A stretch of DNA of 64,000 bases from Azolla caroliniana (Eukaryota > Polypodiophyta), in NCBI GenBank assembly GCA_043228905.1, contig JBHGNT010000002.1, positions 27,714,001-27,778,000 on the forward strand, read 5' to 3'. Under the pieces are notes generated by a model, which had not been told where the DNA came from, ran no database searches, and saw only the letters and a list, made by a program, of their open reading frames with translations. Positions 24,801 through 36,800 of this stretch are shown in pieces. A program made the translations under genes and the position numbers. Every line of letters starts with the position of its first letter. The stretch's first letter is position 1.

Positions 24801-27800
24801 GGGCATCGCTCCTTTGTGCAAAATGGGTGCACCAGCATCTACGGAAAACTAAAGCATGAACTCTACATAAAGAGTAAAATGGAGCACATTGGTGGGGACT
24901 TAGGTTAATCTGCATACGAAGTAGTTGGATCAAGCTTGTTTATATCTTTATCTCTTGGAAATCCCTACAGTGATTGTTTACTATAGTGATCTGTGGTTTT
25001 AGAATCTGACTCCCATACAATCTCTTCCTAGTAATTTGAGAGTATTCCCCTTTTCCTATTCATCACTGCAATTTCCCTGCCATTAATATATATAATCGCG
25101 CAGCTAGCATTCTATACCTCTTGTGGCTCATGTTCATTTTTCTGAAGTGGTTACCTCTATATCTTGAGTCCAGACAAATTATAGGCTTTATTTTCAGGCC
25201 TTATTCAGCCTTGACTACCCCTTAGATATACACACATGCTCTAGAAAATCAGGCTTGTCAAACAATTTTGCCACAAAGTGGAATTAGAAGACACTCATCT
25301 AGGTAATTACATTACATTAGGGGAAGAAGTGGTTCTCTTCAAAGGTAAACAGATATCATTACCTCCTACATTGTGGTTAAAGGCATCTCCCCCTGAATAA
25401 TGCAACATAAACAAGAATTATTTTTAGGCAATTCCCAATAGAGGTAATGCAAAATGATACATTACCTCCTGCATTGTGGTTTAAGGTCATCTCCCACTGA
25501 AGCAGTACAGAGGCTTCTCGAAGAGCATTGTGTCAAGCACATAGACCACAGCCCTACAAATATTTCATCATAAAAATCAAGGCCATCATTGTTTGACTCA
25601 AAGCCACTTTCCTGGTGTTGGAGACATCAATCTTGGACAATCCTACATAGATATTTTCAGAAGACAAACAATTTCCAGTTCCACTGCACCTATGTTGCTC
25701 TTCTAGTTATTTTATAAACAACTGAGTACTCGAGTACAGGTTTTAGTTTACTTGTTTTATTCCATTTCTTTCATATTTCCATGGACAAGCTGATAAGTTC
25801 AGTTATAAACTTTTGTCACATCTCTTTGGCCTTCGTCTTTGTCCCTTCAGTGTAATCCATATTTCTGTTGCATGCATATTATTAACAGCATGTACTTGGA
25901 ACCAATCTTCCAGTTCTGCTGCATGCATATTATTAATTATGTGTCAACTTGTTCTGTTACCTAATGAATAATGCAAGGGCCAATCTTAGTCAATGATGTC
26001 TAGGTATTCAACCTTAGTCAACTTGTTCTATACAAATGACTATTGAGGTTGCTCATGTGGTTATCAATAAAGAATTTGTGAAGGTCAATTTGTGGGATCG
26101 ATTCATAACATTTAAACTTGCACTAATATGTGGCAATCCTAGAGTTATTCAAAGTTTTTGGTTTGACACTAACATTATCTAAAACTATTCTTATTGTTAT
26201 GGTAGAGAGGAAAATGCCATACCAAGAGCCACTCGTCAAGAAAGACCCAAAAAGTCCAGAAAACAAGTCATTAGAGAGGGGTGTCCATAAAAACACTAAT
26301 GCATGTCTGGCAAACAATCACTCTAGCAGTCTACACGACCACAAAATACAAAAGTCAGAGATCAACCCAACCCTCTCTTTCTCCCCCCCCCCCCCACTGA
26401 GTATGAATATAGCAGCGTTCTCTAATGGAACAATTTAATCAACTGTTTTCTCCATGTCTATAGCATCTCACTATTCATGAAACATACAAGCTGTCCAAAA
26501 GCGAAAAAGTACTGATCATAATATTTCAGAGCGGGAATTCTGAGACCATGTAAAATGGATAACAAGACCCCTGCAGACAGTTCAATTGGAAAGGATGGAA
26601 GCATGCAAAGGCCAGGAAATATTTTTTAACAAATATCAAGTTGTGTTGATCTGCGCAAGTTCACAATTGACACAAAAATTAACTTCAGCTCACTAAAATA
26701 TAACTGTTCTCAAATACAATTACATTCAAAGCCAGAAAAGTATTATTGATTTCATCTGTTTCATCTATACCTGTCTTCTTTCTTTCTTTACTTGCTTTGA
26801 CAAGTGCTTTTGAAGCAACCCTACATATCACAGAGTTAAGAAGTCCTTTAGCTATAAAAACAGAAAAAGAGCAGGAAATAGCAAAGAAATAAATAAAAAA
26901 GAACAAAGAATTTTCCATAACAGCCACATACATCTTGCACTCATCCCATTCTCATCCTTGGTTTTGCTCTCAAAGAAATCATTGTGGATATCTAAAAGTA
27001 CAAAATAATCTCCCAACATCAAGGTACATAATGATGTCCTCGAATAATAGACTTAAAATAAAGTTGAGCACATTCATGAATCTTCTAAAATAGATCCCAA
27101 GGTTGAGACTCTAAAGGGTCGAGCTCCTTAACAAGAGGGGTGGGTATTTCTGGTCCAAATTATGTTTCTTCTGCAACTTATCATTCATAGCCCAGCCTTC
27201 CATTGCCTTCTTAAGGTTCATCAAAACTGTCATATTCGCTGATAGAATAGATGTTTTATCATCCATGAGATGGCCAATTTTTATTTATGGCACCAAATCA
27301 GCATATGATCTTGTTTGTGACTCCTTCCTAAGTAGGGGGAGTGACTAAATTTCAGTAAAAGTTTCTACATGAAAACAATGTACCCATATGTGCTCACCCA
27401 TTTGAATATGACACTTACATTATCACGCTCATCTAACAAGTCATCATATTTCTCACGCATAACCTTGTACGTTGGACCTGCGATAAGTCATATTCATCCT
27501 CCACTAGGTTTTCATTGCATACCTTGCATATCTTCATATTTGGGTGATGATGACATGATGCTATGTGGAGGATTATCTTATGCACGCATAACATAGGTAG
27601 AGGGTAGGTCAGGAAGAGTTACAAAACATAAGTGAAAGCGATGATCACTAATGTTAGAAAAGGACTAATGTGATTCGATAGAAGGAATGATAGGTGCATC
27701 CACTATCATGATCCTGACAACCAATGAATGGAGAGGCTTTCAAAAGAAGTATAAATATGGGACCTAGCTACCCTCGTAAAAGACATTATGTCGAAAGGCT

Positions 27801-30800
27801 GAAGTCTTGAGACACCAGTGGTGCGGGCTAGGCTTTCATCGCAACAATCGTGTTACCTCTTCCAAGGTACTAGTCATCCTAATACCCGTCGGCATGGGAT
27901 GTCAGTGGTAGATTGGCTATGTCTTAATCGTAGCTCATGGGTTGTCAGGAGAATCAGGTTCTTCCATTTAATCCATTCACATTTGTTTTACTTTTAACCT
28001 TAGCACCTAACTTGTGTGGGCGAGTTTGAAGAAGTGTCAAGGCCGAGAACCAAGGCTAATCGGGATACTGAGATGCAATGTGATACATTCACGCATTTTA
28101 CCTAGTAGTGGAGCAAACCTTGGGGGTTAATATTTGCTGTGTAAGATTCCAATTTTGACATTTTAGCATCTTGCAACTTCATCCTTTGTGCCTCTAGTAA
28201 TCTACCATCAGTGACCACATACTTCATAGAACCAACAGAGAACTCCAATAGATCATTTACTCTCCATCTTTTAAACCATTTCATATTGTGAAGCTACCAT
28301 GCCGATGAGAGGATTTAGTTTGTATTAGTTTTTAGTACTATGCATCCTATGTTCCAAGCTTGTTTGGCAATCTATGATCTGCCATATTCTTGACTTTTGT
28401 GATATACTTGTACACTCTTTGCATGGCTAGTACCTCTTTGGACTGAGCAACTATTTCTCATAGCATGACATGATATGGTGTTGAGGATTTTACTCTCAAT
28501 TTTCTAAATAAGAACACTCTAGTTCATTCCATGCACTAAATGAGATAGTGCAACCCCACACTTCCACCCCATAATTTTCTTTAGTTCATTCCATTCATTA
28601 AATGAGATAGTGCCACCCCACACTTCCACTCCATAAAGTATCACTATGGTTACATTCATTCTCAAAAACATAATAGCTATTCCAATCCATGAAGTATAGA
28701 CTTATCGCATACATTCCACCTATTCGTCGATGAGACATTAATACCAAGTTATTTTAAGCTTTGCATCATTTGTATTGGTTCTCCCCTTGTACGTAAAAAT
28801 GGTTCAATGTCTCGACTGTATTGCCTTTATTGCCATCACGTAAAAGTGGTTCAATGCCTCGACTGTATTGCCTTTATTGCCATCAATTTTGTTTTGTCCC
28901 CATTAATAGTTAACCCACTGATTTAACAGAATGTGTCCAATACACCAAGTAATTGTTGCATATCATCTAAATATATGAGGTTAAAACAATTGACTTACGT
29001 CCATAATAACTCTTCGTGTAACAAATGATTGATAATTGAAATTTTGGTCTAATACATGCTTGACCAAGTGCTTGTTTGTGATGATGTTTGGCCATGACCT
29101 AATCTTTTGTTCCACAATAAAAAGTGAATAATGAATCTTGTTATCGGTACATGTAAGATTCTCAAGTCAGATATACATAATTTTTGTCATAGAAAGATCC
29201 CTGCCATAGATCGATCCAGAATGGGGAGGCCTCTGAAGTGAGGGAAGCACCTATGATGGCAAGAATAATGGCCTTTATATGTCAATGGCGAGGATGGTGA
29301 AATCGTGAACCATGAGGCTAAGACCTACGTGTACAACAAATTGCTATTGCCTGATCTATTGTAACCCCTTTGCATGTCCTAGTCAAGAGACCATTTCTGT
29401 AGCCCTTGATTGACATCAACAATGAGTAGGAGTGATAGGGCTAGAAAGAAAGAAAGATATATTAACGTCTTTTAAGAGGCCAAAATGGCCTATAAGACCG
29501 AATAAGAGATTACATCTTAATGTTTTCTCGTCTTTGAGAACAAATCAAAATAAAGTAAATATTACACAGTAACTATAAAAGTAAATAAGATGAAAAGAAA
29601 AGAGACGAGAGAATCTGGTTTTTGGCACATGCAAGATTCTCAAGTTAGGTATATTGTAGCTTTTGTCTCCGAAAGATCTCTATCATAGGTCGATCCAGAA
29701 TGGAAATGTCTCCGAAGCGAGGGAAGCACCTATGATGGCGGGAGATAATGGATTTTATTTGTCGATGACAAGGGTGTCGAGGTCGTGGTCCATGGGGCCA
29801 GGGCCTATGTGCACGGCAAATTGCCATTGCCCGATCAATCGTAACCCCTTTGTTATATCCTGGTCTGGATCCCATTTCTGTATCCTGGGGTTAACTTCTA
29901 GCATTAGGAGTGATGGAGCTAAAGAAAGTTGTGATTATTCTTTGTGGATGAGCTTGTGTGGCTGTATTCTTCAACAACTTTTCCTGATGTCTCTTGAGCT
30001 CAAGCAAGAAAAGTCCTAGGCATCCTTGGTCCTCATATTCCACTACCTTGCGTAGTGGGCCAAAGCCTTGTTTAAAGAGGCAATGGTATCTCCCTCTGAT
30101 TTCATAAAAGACACTACAATGACAAACATAGTGTTCTTCAGATTCCACTCCTTGATGACACAATTGGCAAATTCTCTCTTCTAGAGGTAGTCATGTATAT
30201 CTGCCCACCTCAATTTGTAGCTGATGTGATGAGGTTCGCAGCTGCCCTATCACACTACGCAGCGCATAGGATAGATGTATGTCCATATAAGGTGGCCTTA
30301 TGACAAATCCATCCTCCGATGTATGTAAGAAGTGTGTCTTATAGTGGGCCATCTTTGTACCAAGTGGTATTTTGGGGCTGATCCATGTTATCTTGTTTTC
30401 TAAGTTAATAATATCCGTTCGGATCACTATATTCTTTTCCACTTTGGTCATATTGAGATGGGGATAGTCCAAGCTATATTGGAACGGGGGTAGTGCATTT
30501 ATACTCACGCCATGTGACTCGAACCATTGCTGCATTTCAGCATACCAACAATGAGTGTCTCCATTTTGTGCTAGTTGTCTTGATGACATAAATGCCAACC
30601 TTGGGTACCTTCGTTTAGGGAGCTCCCAAAGACGTTGGATAAATGTCATTGATCGGAACAATGCCTCGGTTATTATAGGTGCTGCTCCCATCTCTGCCCG
30701 GATTATATCGTGGGGCACCGATGCTTTGCTCCTTATCATGCGAGCAATCATTGACACTAAAGGTCTCTCTAAATCTTTCCAATGATTTGCCTTGTTAAGA

Positions 30801-33800
30801 CTCGGTCCCCATGTCTCTACTCCATAGAGAAGAGTTGGTGTGACAAGTGTATCAAATAACCATTGCTTAGTCCGTGGAACTGCAAATGTGCACATTGTCT
30901 TTCGAGAGCACCAAGGGTTGCATATCCACGAGAAAGTCGGGCACAAGCAGCCTCCTGTAAGGAGAACCTAGGTCCTGTAAATGTTACTCCTAGGTATGTG
31001 TAGGAGCGTGTGTATTCCACCTTTTCCTCTCCCAAGAAGAATTCTGGTTCTGATCTTGTTACCCATGCTTGGGTGGTGTTAAACACCATCACTTTAGTTT
31101 TATTCATGTTGATTGACAAACCTTTGTCCGTACAAAATAGCTTTAAGGCATTTAGATGTCTTTGTAGTCCCTCCGGAGAGTCAGAAATCAGCACATTATC
31201 ATCAGCATATAGTAATATCTGTATAGCTATACCTGCTAGGTGTGCTCCGGAACCACCAAATCTCTCTATGTACTGTGATACCTCATCTATATAGAGACCA
31301 AAGAGTGTGGGGGATAGTGGGCATCCTTGCTTCACGCCAATTGTGCTAGCCACCGCCTCTGACAAGCCCTTAGGAGACCGAACTTTTCCTGAAACAGATT
31401 CATAGAGTGCATAGATTCCCCATTGCATATCTATAGGAACACCAATGGCCTCTAGCCGTTGCATAAGCCGAGCACGTGGCACAATGTCAAAGGCTTTTCG
31501 AAAATCCACAAAGCAGCAATAAATCCTCTTATTGTGGGCTCTGCCCTCCTCAATAAGGGCCCAGAGGGTGAATATGTGATCCAAAGTTGCGAAACCCTTC
31601 CGAAAGCCTACTTGTCCAATTGAACGACAGCCATTTTGCTCAGCCCATATACTCAATTCTGATTCCAGAATCGAGCCATATAGTTTAGCCAAGTAATGGC
31701 CAATCATGATTGTCCTATAGTTGCTTGGCATCATGGGGTCTCCACTCTTGAGGATTGGCACAATGGTATGCTGAGTCCATCTAGTAGGAAAACCTTCACA
31801 CATGGCTCTATTAAAGATGTGTGCTAGCAATGGGAGCAAGGTGTCACGGGCATAGATAAAGTGTTCACCCACCAATCCATCATGATCTTGGGCCTTCCCG
31901 AATTGTAGCCTATCAATGGCATTTCTTACATTTTGTGGTGTAAAGAAGGTTGATTCATGTGGGCGTGAGGCATTCGGGTGGGGAAGAGGAGGTTGCCCCA
32001 AGGTATCATATAGGACCTTTGCATATTCGTGCCACACCCGAGGTGAGGTTAGTTGTGTGGTGGGTTGCCTCTCATTAAACATTTTCCATGCTCTTTTACT
32101 CTCTCGTCCTAGAAACAAGCGATACAAATTATCTTCAAATTTAGCCAAATACAATCTCTTCTTCCTCCTTACGAGGCGTTGGAAGGTTGCTCTCGCTTGG
32201 TTGTGTGTATAAATGCCCCGAGTTACATCACATTGCAAGCATCTCCTTGTATCATGACATTCATCATCATACCAACTATTTTGTATTACTCTACAGAGTT
32301 TGGGGGGGTTAGCCGTTGTGTGAGGGAAGGCTTTTGTGGCTGCTTTATGCAATGATTTGGATAAACCTTGGGTAAGTTCTTCAAGGGGTGCGAAAGGATC
32401 CAAATCTAGCATGCCATTGTATACACCACGACTATAGACATCAATTGTCTCGCGAGTGAATAGATACCTAGCCAGCCCACTCTCCTTAGTATATACATCC
32501 TTTGTGCATCCATCCTTTACCTCAAAGTGTAGATATGCATGATCAGCTGCCAAGCCAATAGGTCTTCCCGATATAGTGAACACTTTTATTTCAGGTATAA
32601 GAGATGGAGATCCCATTAGATAATCGACTGTGCTTGCACCCCTTTTTGGGTTCCAACATGTCAAAGCATCTGATCCAGGCCATTGTGACAAGCCATTATA
32701 TATCACAAGTCCATGCGCGCTTCCCAAGGCTAGAAAGTGTTTTCCATATTCAATTATAGCACTCATATCTTGAGCTTTTCTCTTTAGACCAACCTCTTCT
32801 GCCATAACTTCTCCATAGACAGCCTCGTCGGTGTTAAATATAGTTGTTTGTTCATCCTTGGTTCGTGCATTAAAATCTCCTAATAGTATTATATCCCCCA
32901 TAGTAGCAAATCTTATGATATCATCATATAGTGGTAGATATGGTGATTCACCTAGAGGTGCAAACCTTGAATAGGCAGGTGGAAAGTAGCAAATTGCAAT
33001 ATATAGCTCCCTAAGATCCCCTCTTTTTATGCATATCCACATGAAGCGTGCATCCACATCCTTATGTACAACATGCACTCTACCATGGAGCTCCTCTTTG
33101 TATAGCATAGCCACTCCTCCCGAACCTCTAGTGCTTCCTCGTGTCCGAGGTTGGGGGCGACATATTGACTCCCATTTGTATCCTTGTACCTCGGGGAGTT
33201 TGCTAGCCATACATTGGTGAGTCTCTGTATACATAGCAATATCTGTGTTTTTCAATGTATCTTCAAAATATCCGACATCTGTCCGTAGAGAGCCATTGCA
33301 ATTCCATATGGTCATGCGTAGGGTCTCATAGGCCATATATCGTCATGCGGTTCTCTTCTCTGTAATAATGACCTTGCCGTCTCTATATACGGCCCATTTA
33401 CCTTCCTTTCTTGCATCAAGCACTCGTGGCATGTTTTCTTTGCGGTGTGCCACTTGGGTTGGAGTGAGATCGTCATCTAAGTATATCTTTCCACCCTTGA
33501 GTGCCTTTCTTTTAGAGAGGAAAGCTTTTTTCTTGTCAATATCCATGAAGCGGATGATAAGGGCTTTAGCTCTAGACTCATCTCTTCCCACTCTCCACGC
33601 CGAAGCAAATGGAATATCTGATGCTCCAATCTTTGTTGCGAGATTCTTGGCATCTTCTTGTGGACTTCCCTTTTCGGCCCAACCAACCACTCATACATGC
33701 AACACACAAGCTTTCCTCTTGGCTTCTTCTTCTAAAGTAGCATTCATCATTGCCATCCTATCCATGGATGTTCCTTTTTGCTTTTTTACTACCTCTATCC

Positions 33801-36800
33801 AAGGAGCATTTGCTTTAATTTTGTTTTGAGCGTGCTCGGCTTGAGCTTTGGCATCTTTGGCGATGTCTGCCCATGTTTGCATTTCCTTCGTGACATTGGC
33901 TTTCACTGTAGAGATGCATCTTTCCACTGCTTCTTGTCCTTTTTCGAAATCCACTTTTATAGCTCCTAACTCAACCTTACTTGAGGATATTTCATCCTTA
34001 AGGTATTGTGTCATGTCATCCTTGAGCTCTAAGTGTGATTTCTCCACATGGCTTATTATATCTTTCCGCATCTCTTCTAATAACTCAGCCTTGATAGAGG
34101 CGTACAATTCTGATTTCTGTTTCTCTATCTCCTTTTTCATTTATTCCTTTAGTGCTATTTCGATATCTTCTCTAATAAGGTTGATCTCTTGCGCAATTAA
34201 ATGGCGTAAAAGATCATGTTTCCCATTTTCGACATCGAATGGAATGTCGGATGGGGCCTACGTTCTAGGTTCCTTATGCGCCCTTCTGACGCTATTCAGG
34301 TCTCGTCCTTTTCGTCTATGATATCTTCTTGTGGTCTTCAATAGATCTGGACCCTCGTCATGCGTGTTAAGATCCATCTTTTCAATGCCTGTCCCTTCGG
34401 ACTCCATGGTGTCAGATGTTGAGGGCAGAAAGAATAGAAATTACTACAGGGCAGAAAGAATACAGGAACAGAGTTGGCAGAAGATACAGGAAATCAGATT
34501 TGGAAGAGAACGCACAGGATCAGGCATTGTAGAAAACACAGAGGACAGACATTTCAGAAAAGACAGACAGAGCCAAAACCCTAAACGCAGAGATTACTCG
34601 AAAACTATATTAATCAACTAAAGAGAGAGAGAGATACCATTTCGAAGGTTCTCTTGTTTCAAAATCGGTATTGTCAAAAGCATGTAAAGGAATATTGCCT
34701 TTATTCAACTGTATGCTTTGCCAAGTCAACCCCTCCTTTTCCAGAAGTTCTACTAGATTTTGTGAAGCATAGCACCTCTTCCTCCTGGTTCACAGAATCC
34801 GTAAAGGAATATTGCCTTTATTCAACTGTATGCTTTGCCAAGTCAACCCCTCCTATTCCAGAAGTTCTACTAGATTTTGTGAAGCATAGCACTCTTCCTC
34901 CTGGTTCACAGAATCCAATGATTATTCTTTGTTGATGAGCTTGTTTGGTTGTACAATTGTCCTTCATCAACGTTTCCCAATGCCTCTTCAGTTCTAGCAA
35001 AAAAAGCCAAACACACCATTGGTCCTCATATTCCATTACCTTGCACAGTGAGCCAAAGCTCCGCATCGAGAGACAATGTGAGTTGTGACATACCACCAGA
35101 ATATATCAACGATTGATCAACATATTGAATATTTTCGTATGTCAACTTAGAGACCTCCCAAATCCAAGACGAGAAAGAAAGATATATTAAGGTCTACTAG
35201 AGACCAGAATCCTTTTGTGGCAAATCATGATAACAAAAAATTTAATCTCTAGGTTTCATGAAGATCCGTGATAATGACATTAATACATGTGGTGGAATGA
35301 TTCTAGAGATGGTTTCCAACCATGACGTCTATTATAAATATGGATGGGGTTGAATTGTGGCTAAGGGACATGGTACTCAAGGTTGCTTAATGCGGTGGAG
35401 TGAGGCTAAGATAAAGTTTTTGACCACATCCATCTGGGTGTCCCCAGAGATGGAGAGCAACAAGCTCCATGATCTAGTGATGGTATGGCAAATGTGTCTA
35501 AAATCTCTATGCTAGAGGTCTTTGTTGTTATCAGCATTCTTTGACGCACTCTATCGTAACTCTTCAGCATGTTGTCAAGGAGGAAAATACAGTTTCTAAA
35601 GTTCTTTAGCTATTTCTGACCTTAGATCCAGCAAAAGGGCAATTCCAACAACTATACATGAGCTAAAGGTTTTGACAATATCCAACAATGCGCAATCTGA
35701 GGAGAACTTCAAACACTATCTTGCTTTCATGTGAGTGAACTCTGTAGTGACTCATCACTCTATTGTCAGATGAACCTAAATGCATATCAATGTCTCTTTC
35801 TGGATTTAGAGCATTAACAGTCAGCAAAACCAACCTGTCAGAGAGAGCAGTAACACATTGCAGCTGCACAAAATTGCAGGATAATATTGAGAGATTGATG
35901 CAAGTAACCATGGAGCCAGAATAACACCAACGCCATAGAGTACCTACACATTGATCGCATATGGAGACATGAGATAGAAGGAAACGCAATATTTCAGCCA
36001 AAAATTATTATTCTGAATTAAGTAGAACTTACCAAAAGAAAAAAATATAAAGCTGCCCCAACTGAAGTAGTTTTCTGCCTTTGTCCTAACAGTGGTAGCT
36101 CCAATGCACTATCAGTGAACCTGGATACAGAATTATATCAAGAGTACAAAGAAAATGTATAGAGAGATCGGAAGTATCTGTATGAAAAGCGAGATATTTA
36201 AAGTTCATGAAGAAACAGAAAAAGGAAAACAAATATGCACAAAGAAAACAGGACTCTTATGCATAAAAACACAAATGTCACAAACACGACATTATATGCA
36301 ATGCATAGCGTTATACATTGGCTTACATCAACGAATTAACATTAGAGAGAAAAAAAACTGAAAACGAACTACAGATGTACATGAGGACTACAAGTAAGAT
36401 AGACCAACCAAATTGGTAGGCTTTCAAAAATAAATGTTGCTTCTTAGAGAATGTGCATTAACCCCCTGTGCAGTTAGCCTACTTACACTCTAGCATTCTA
36501 CAATAAAGCTTTGGTTAACATACTTACACTCTATAGAGCATACTACATTAAGACTTTTCTAACGTTTTAAACCTTTGGAACCTTAGAAGTTTGGCTACAT
36601 AAAATTAGAAGCATATGACATACGTTTACTAGTTTGTTAAAACTTCTAGGTGTCTTTATATTTGTTTGTTAGCTCACTTATGAAAAGTGGAACTATATAT
36701 ATAGGTCAATATTGAGGAATTCTAAGTCAATTCATCCCCTGTTAACTATTTTCAAGGGCCCTTTTGGGGAAGAAATGGGGCATTCTGGAGTTTTCCTCAC

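Larger units (their letters stand above)
29433..34914 (-). mobile_element. Nearly full-length two-ORF LINE, about 5.5 kb, inside intron 2 of the coiled-coil gene
   Basis: Reading on the minus strand: two 116/117-bp tandem units (34916-34684), a 5' UTR ending near 34408, ORF1 (34407-33343), ORF2 (33336-29891), a 3' UTR (29890-29470), and a 3' end reading GACGTTAATATATC followed by CTTT repeats (29433). It carries an apurinic-type endonuclease, an RT with intact YADD and a C-terminal CCHC-like finger. Boundaries come from the older LINE copy that resumes on both sides, and the right one is approximate. Three in-frame stops in ORF1, and one frameshift and one stop in ORF2, make this copy inactive, but it is the youngest-looking member here. 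It lies in the same orientation as the host gene. Confidence 0.85.

Noticed and set aside
26763-26820. Small exon (VASKALVKASKERKKT) in intron 2 of the coiled-coil gene
   Set aside because: It has AG and GT edges, but its phase does not match exons 2 and 3, which already join in frame.
31010-33829. Plus-strand frames of 63-153 codons across the LINE
   Set aside because: All are antisense to LINE ORF1/ORF2, which have clear catalytic and structural motifs.
35663-36001. 112-codon minus-strand frame in intron 2
   Set aside because: No splice sites fit the neighbouring exons and no domain is visible.
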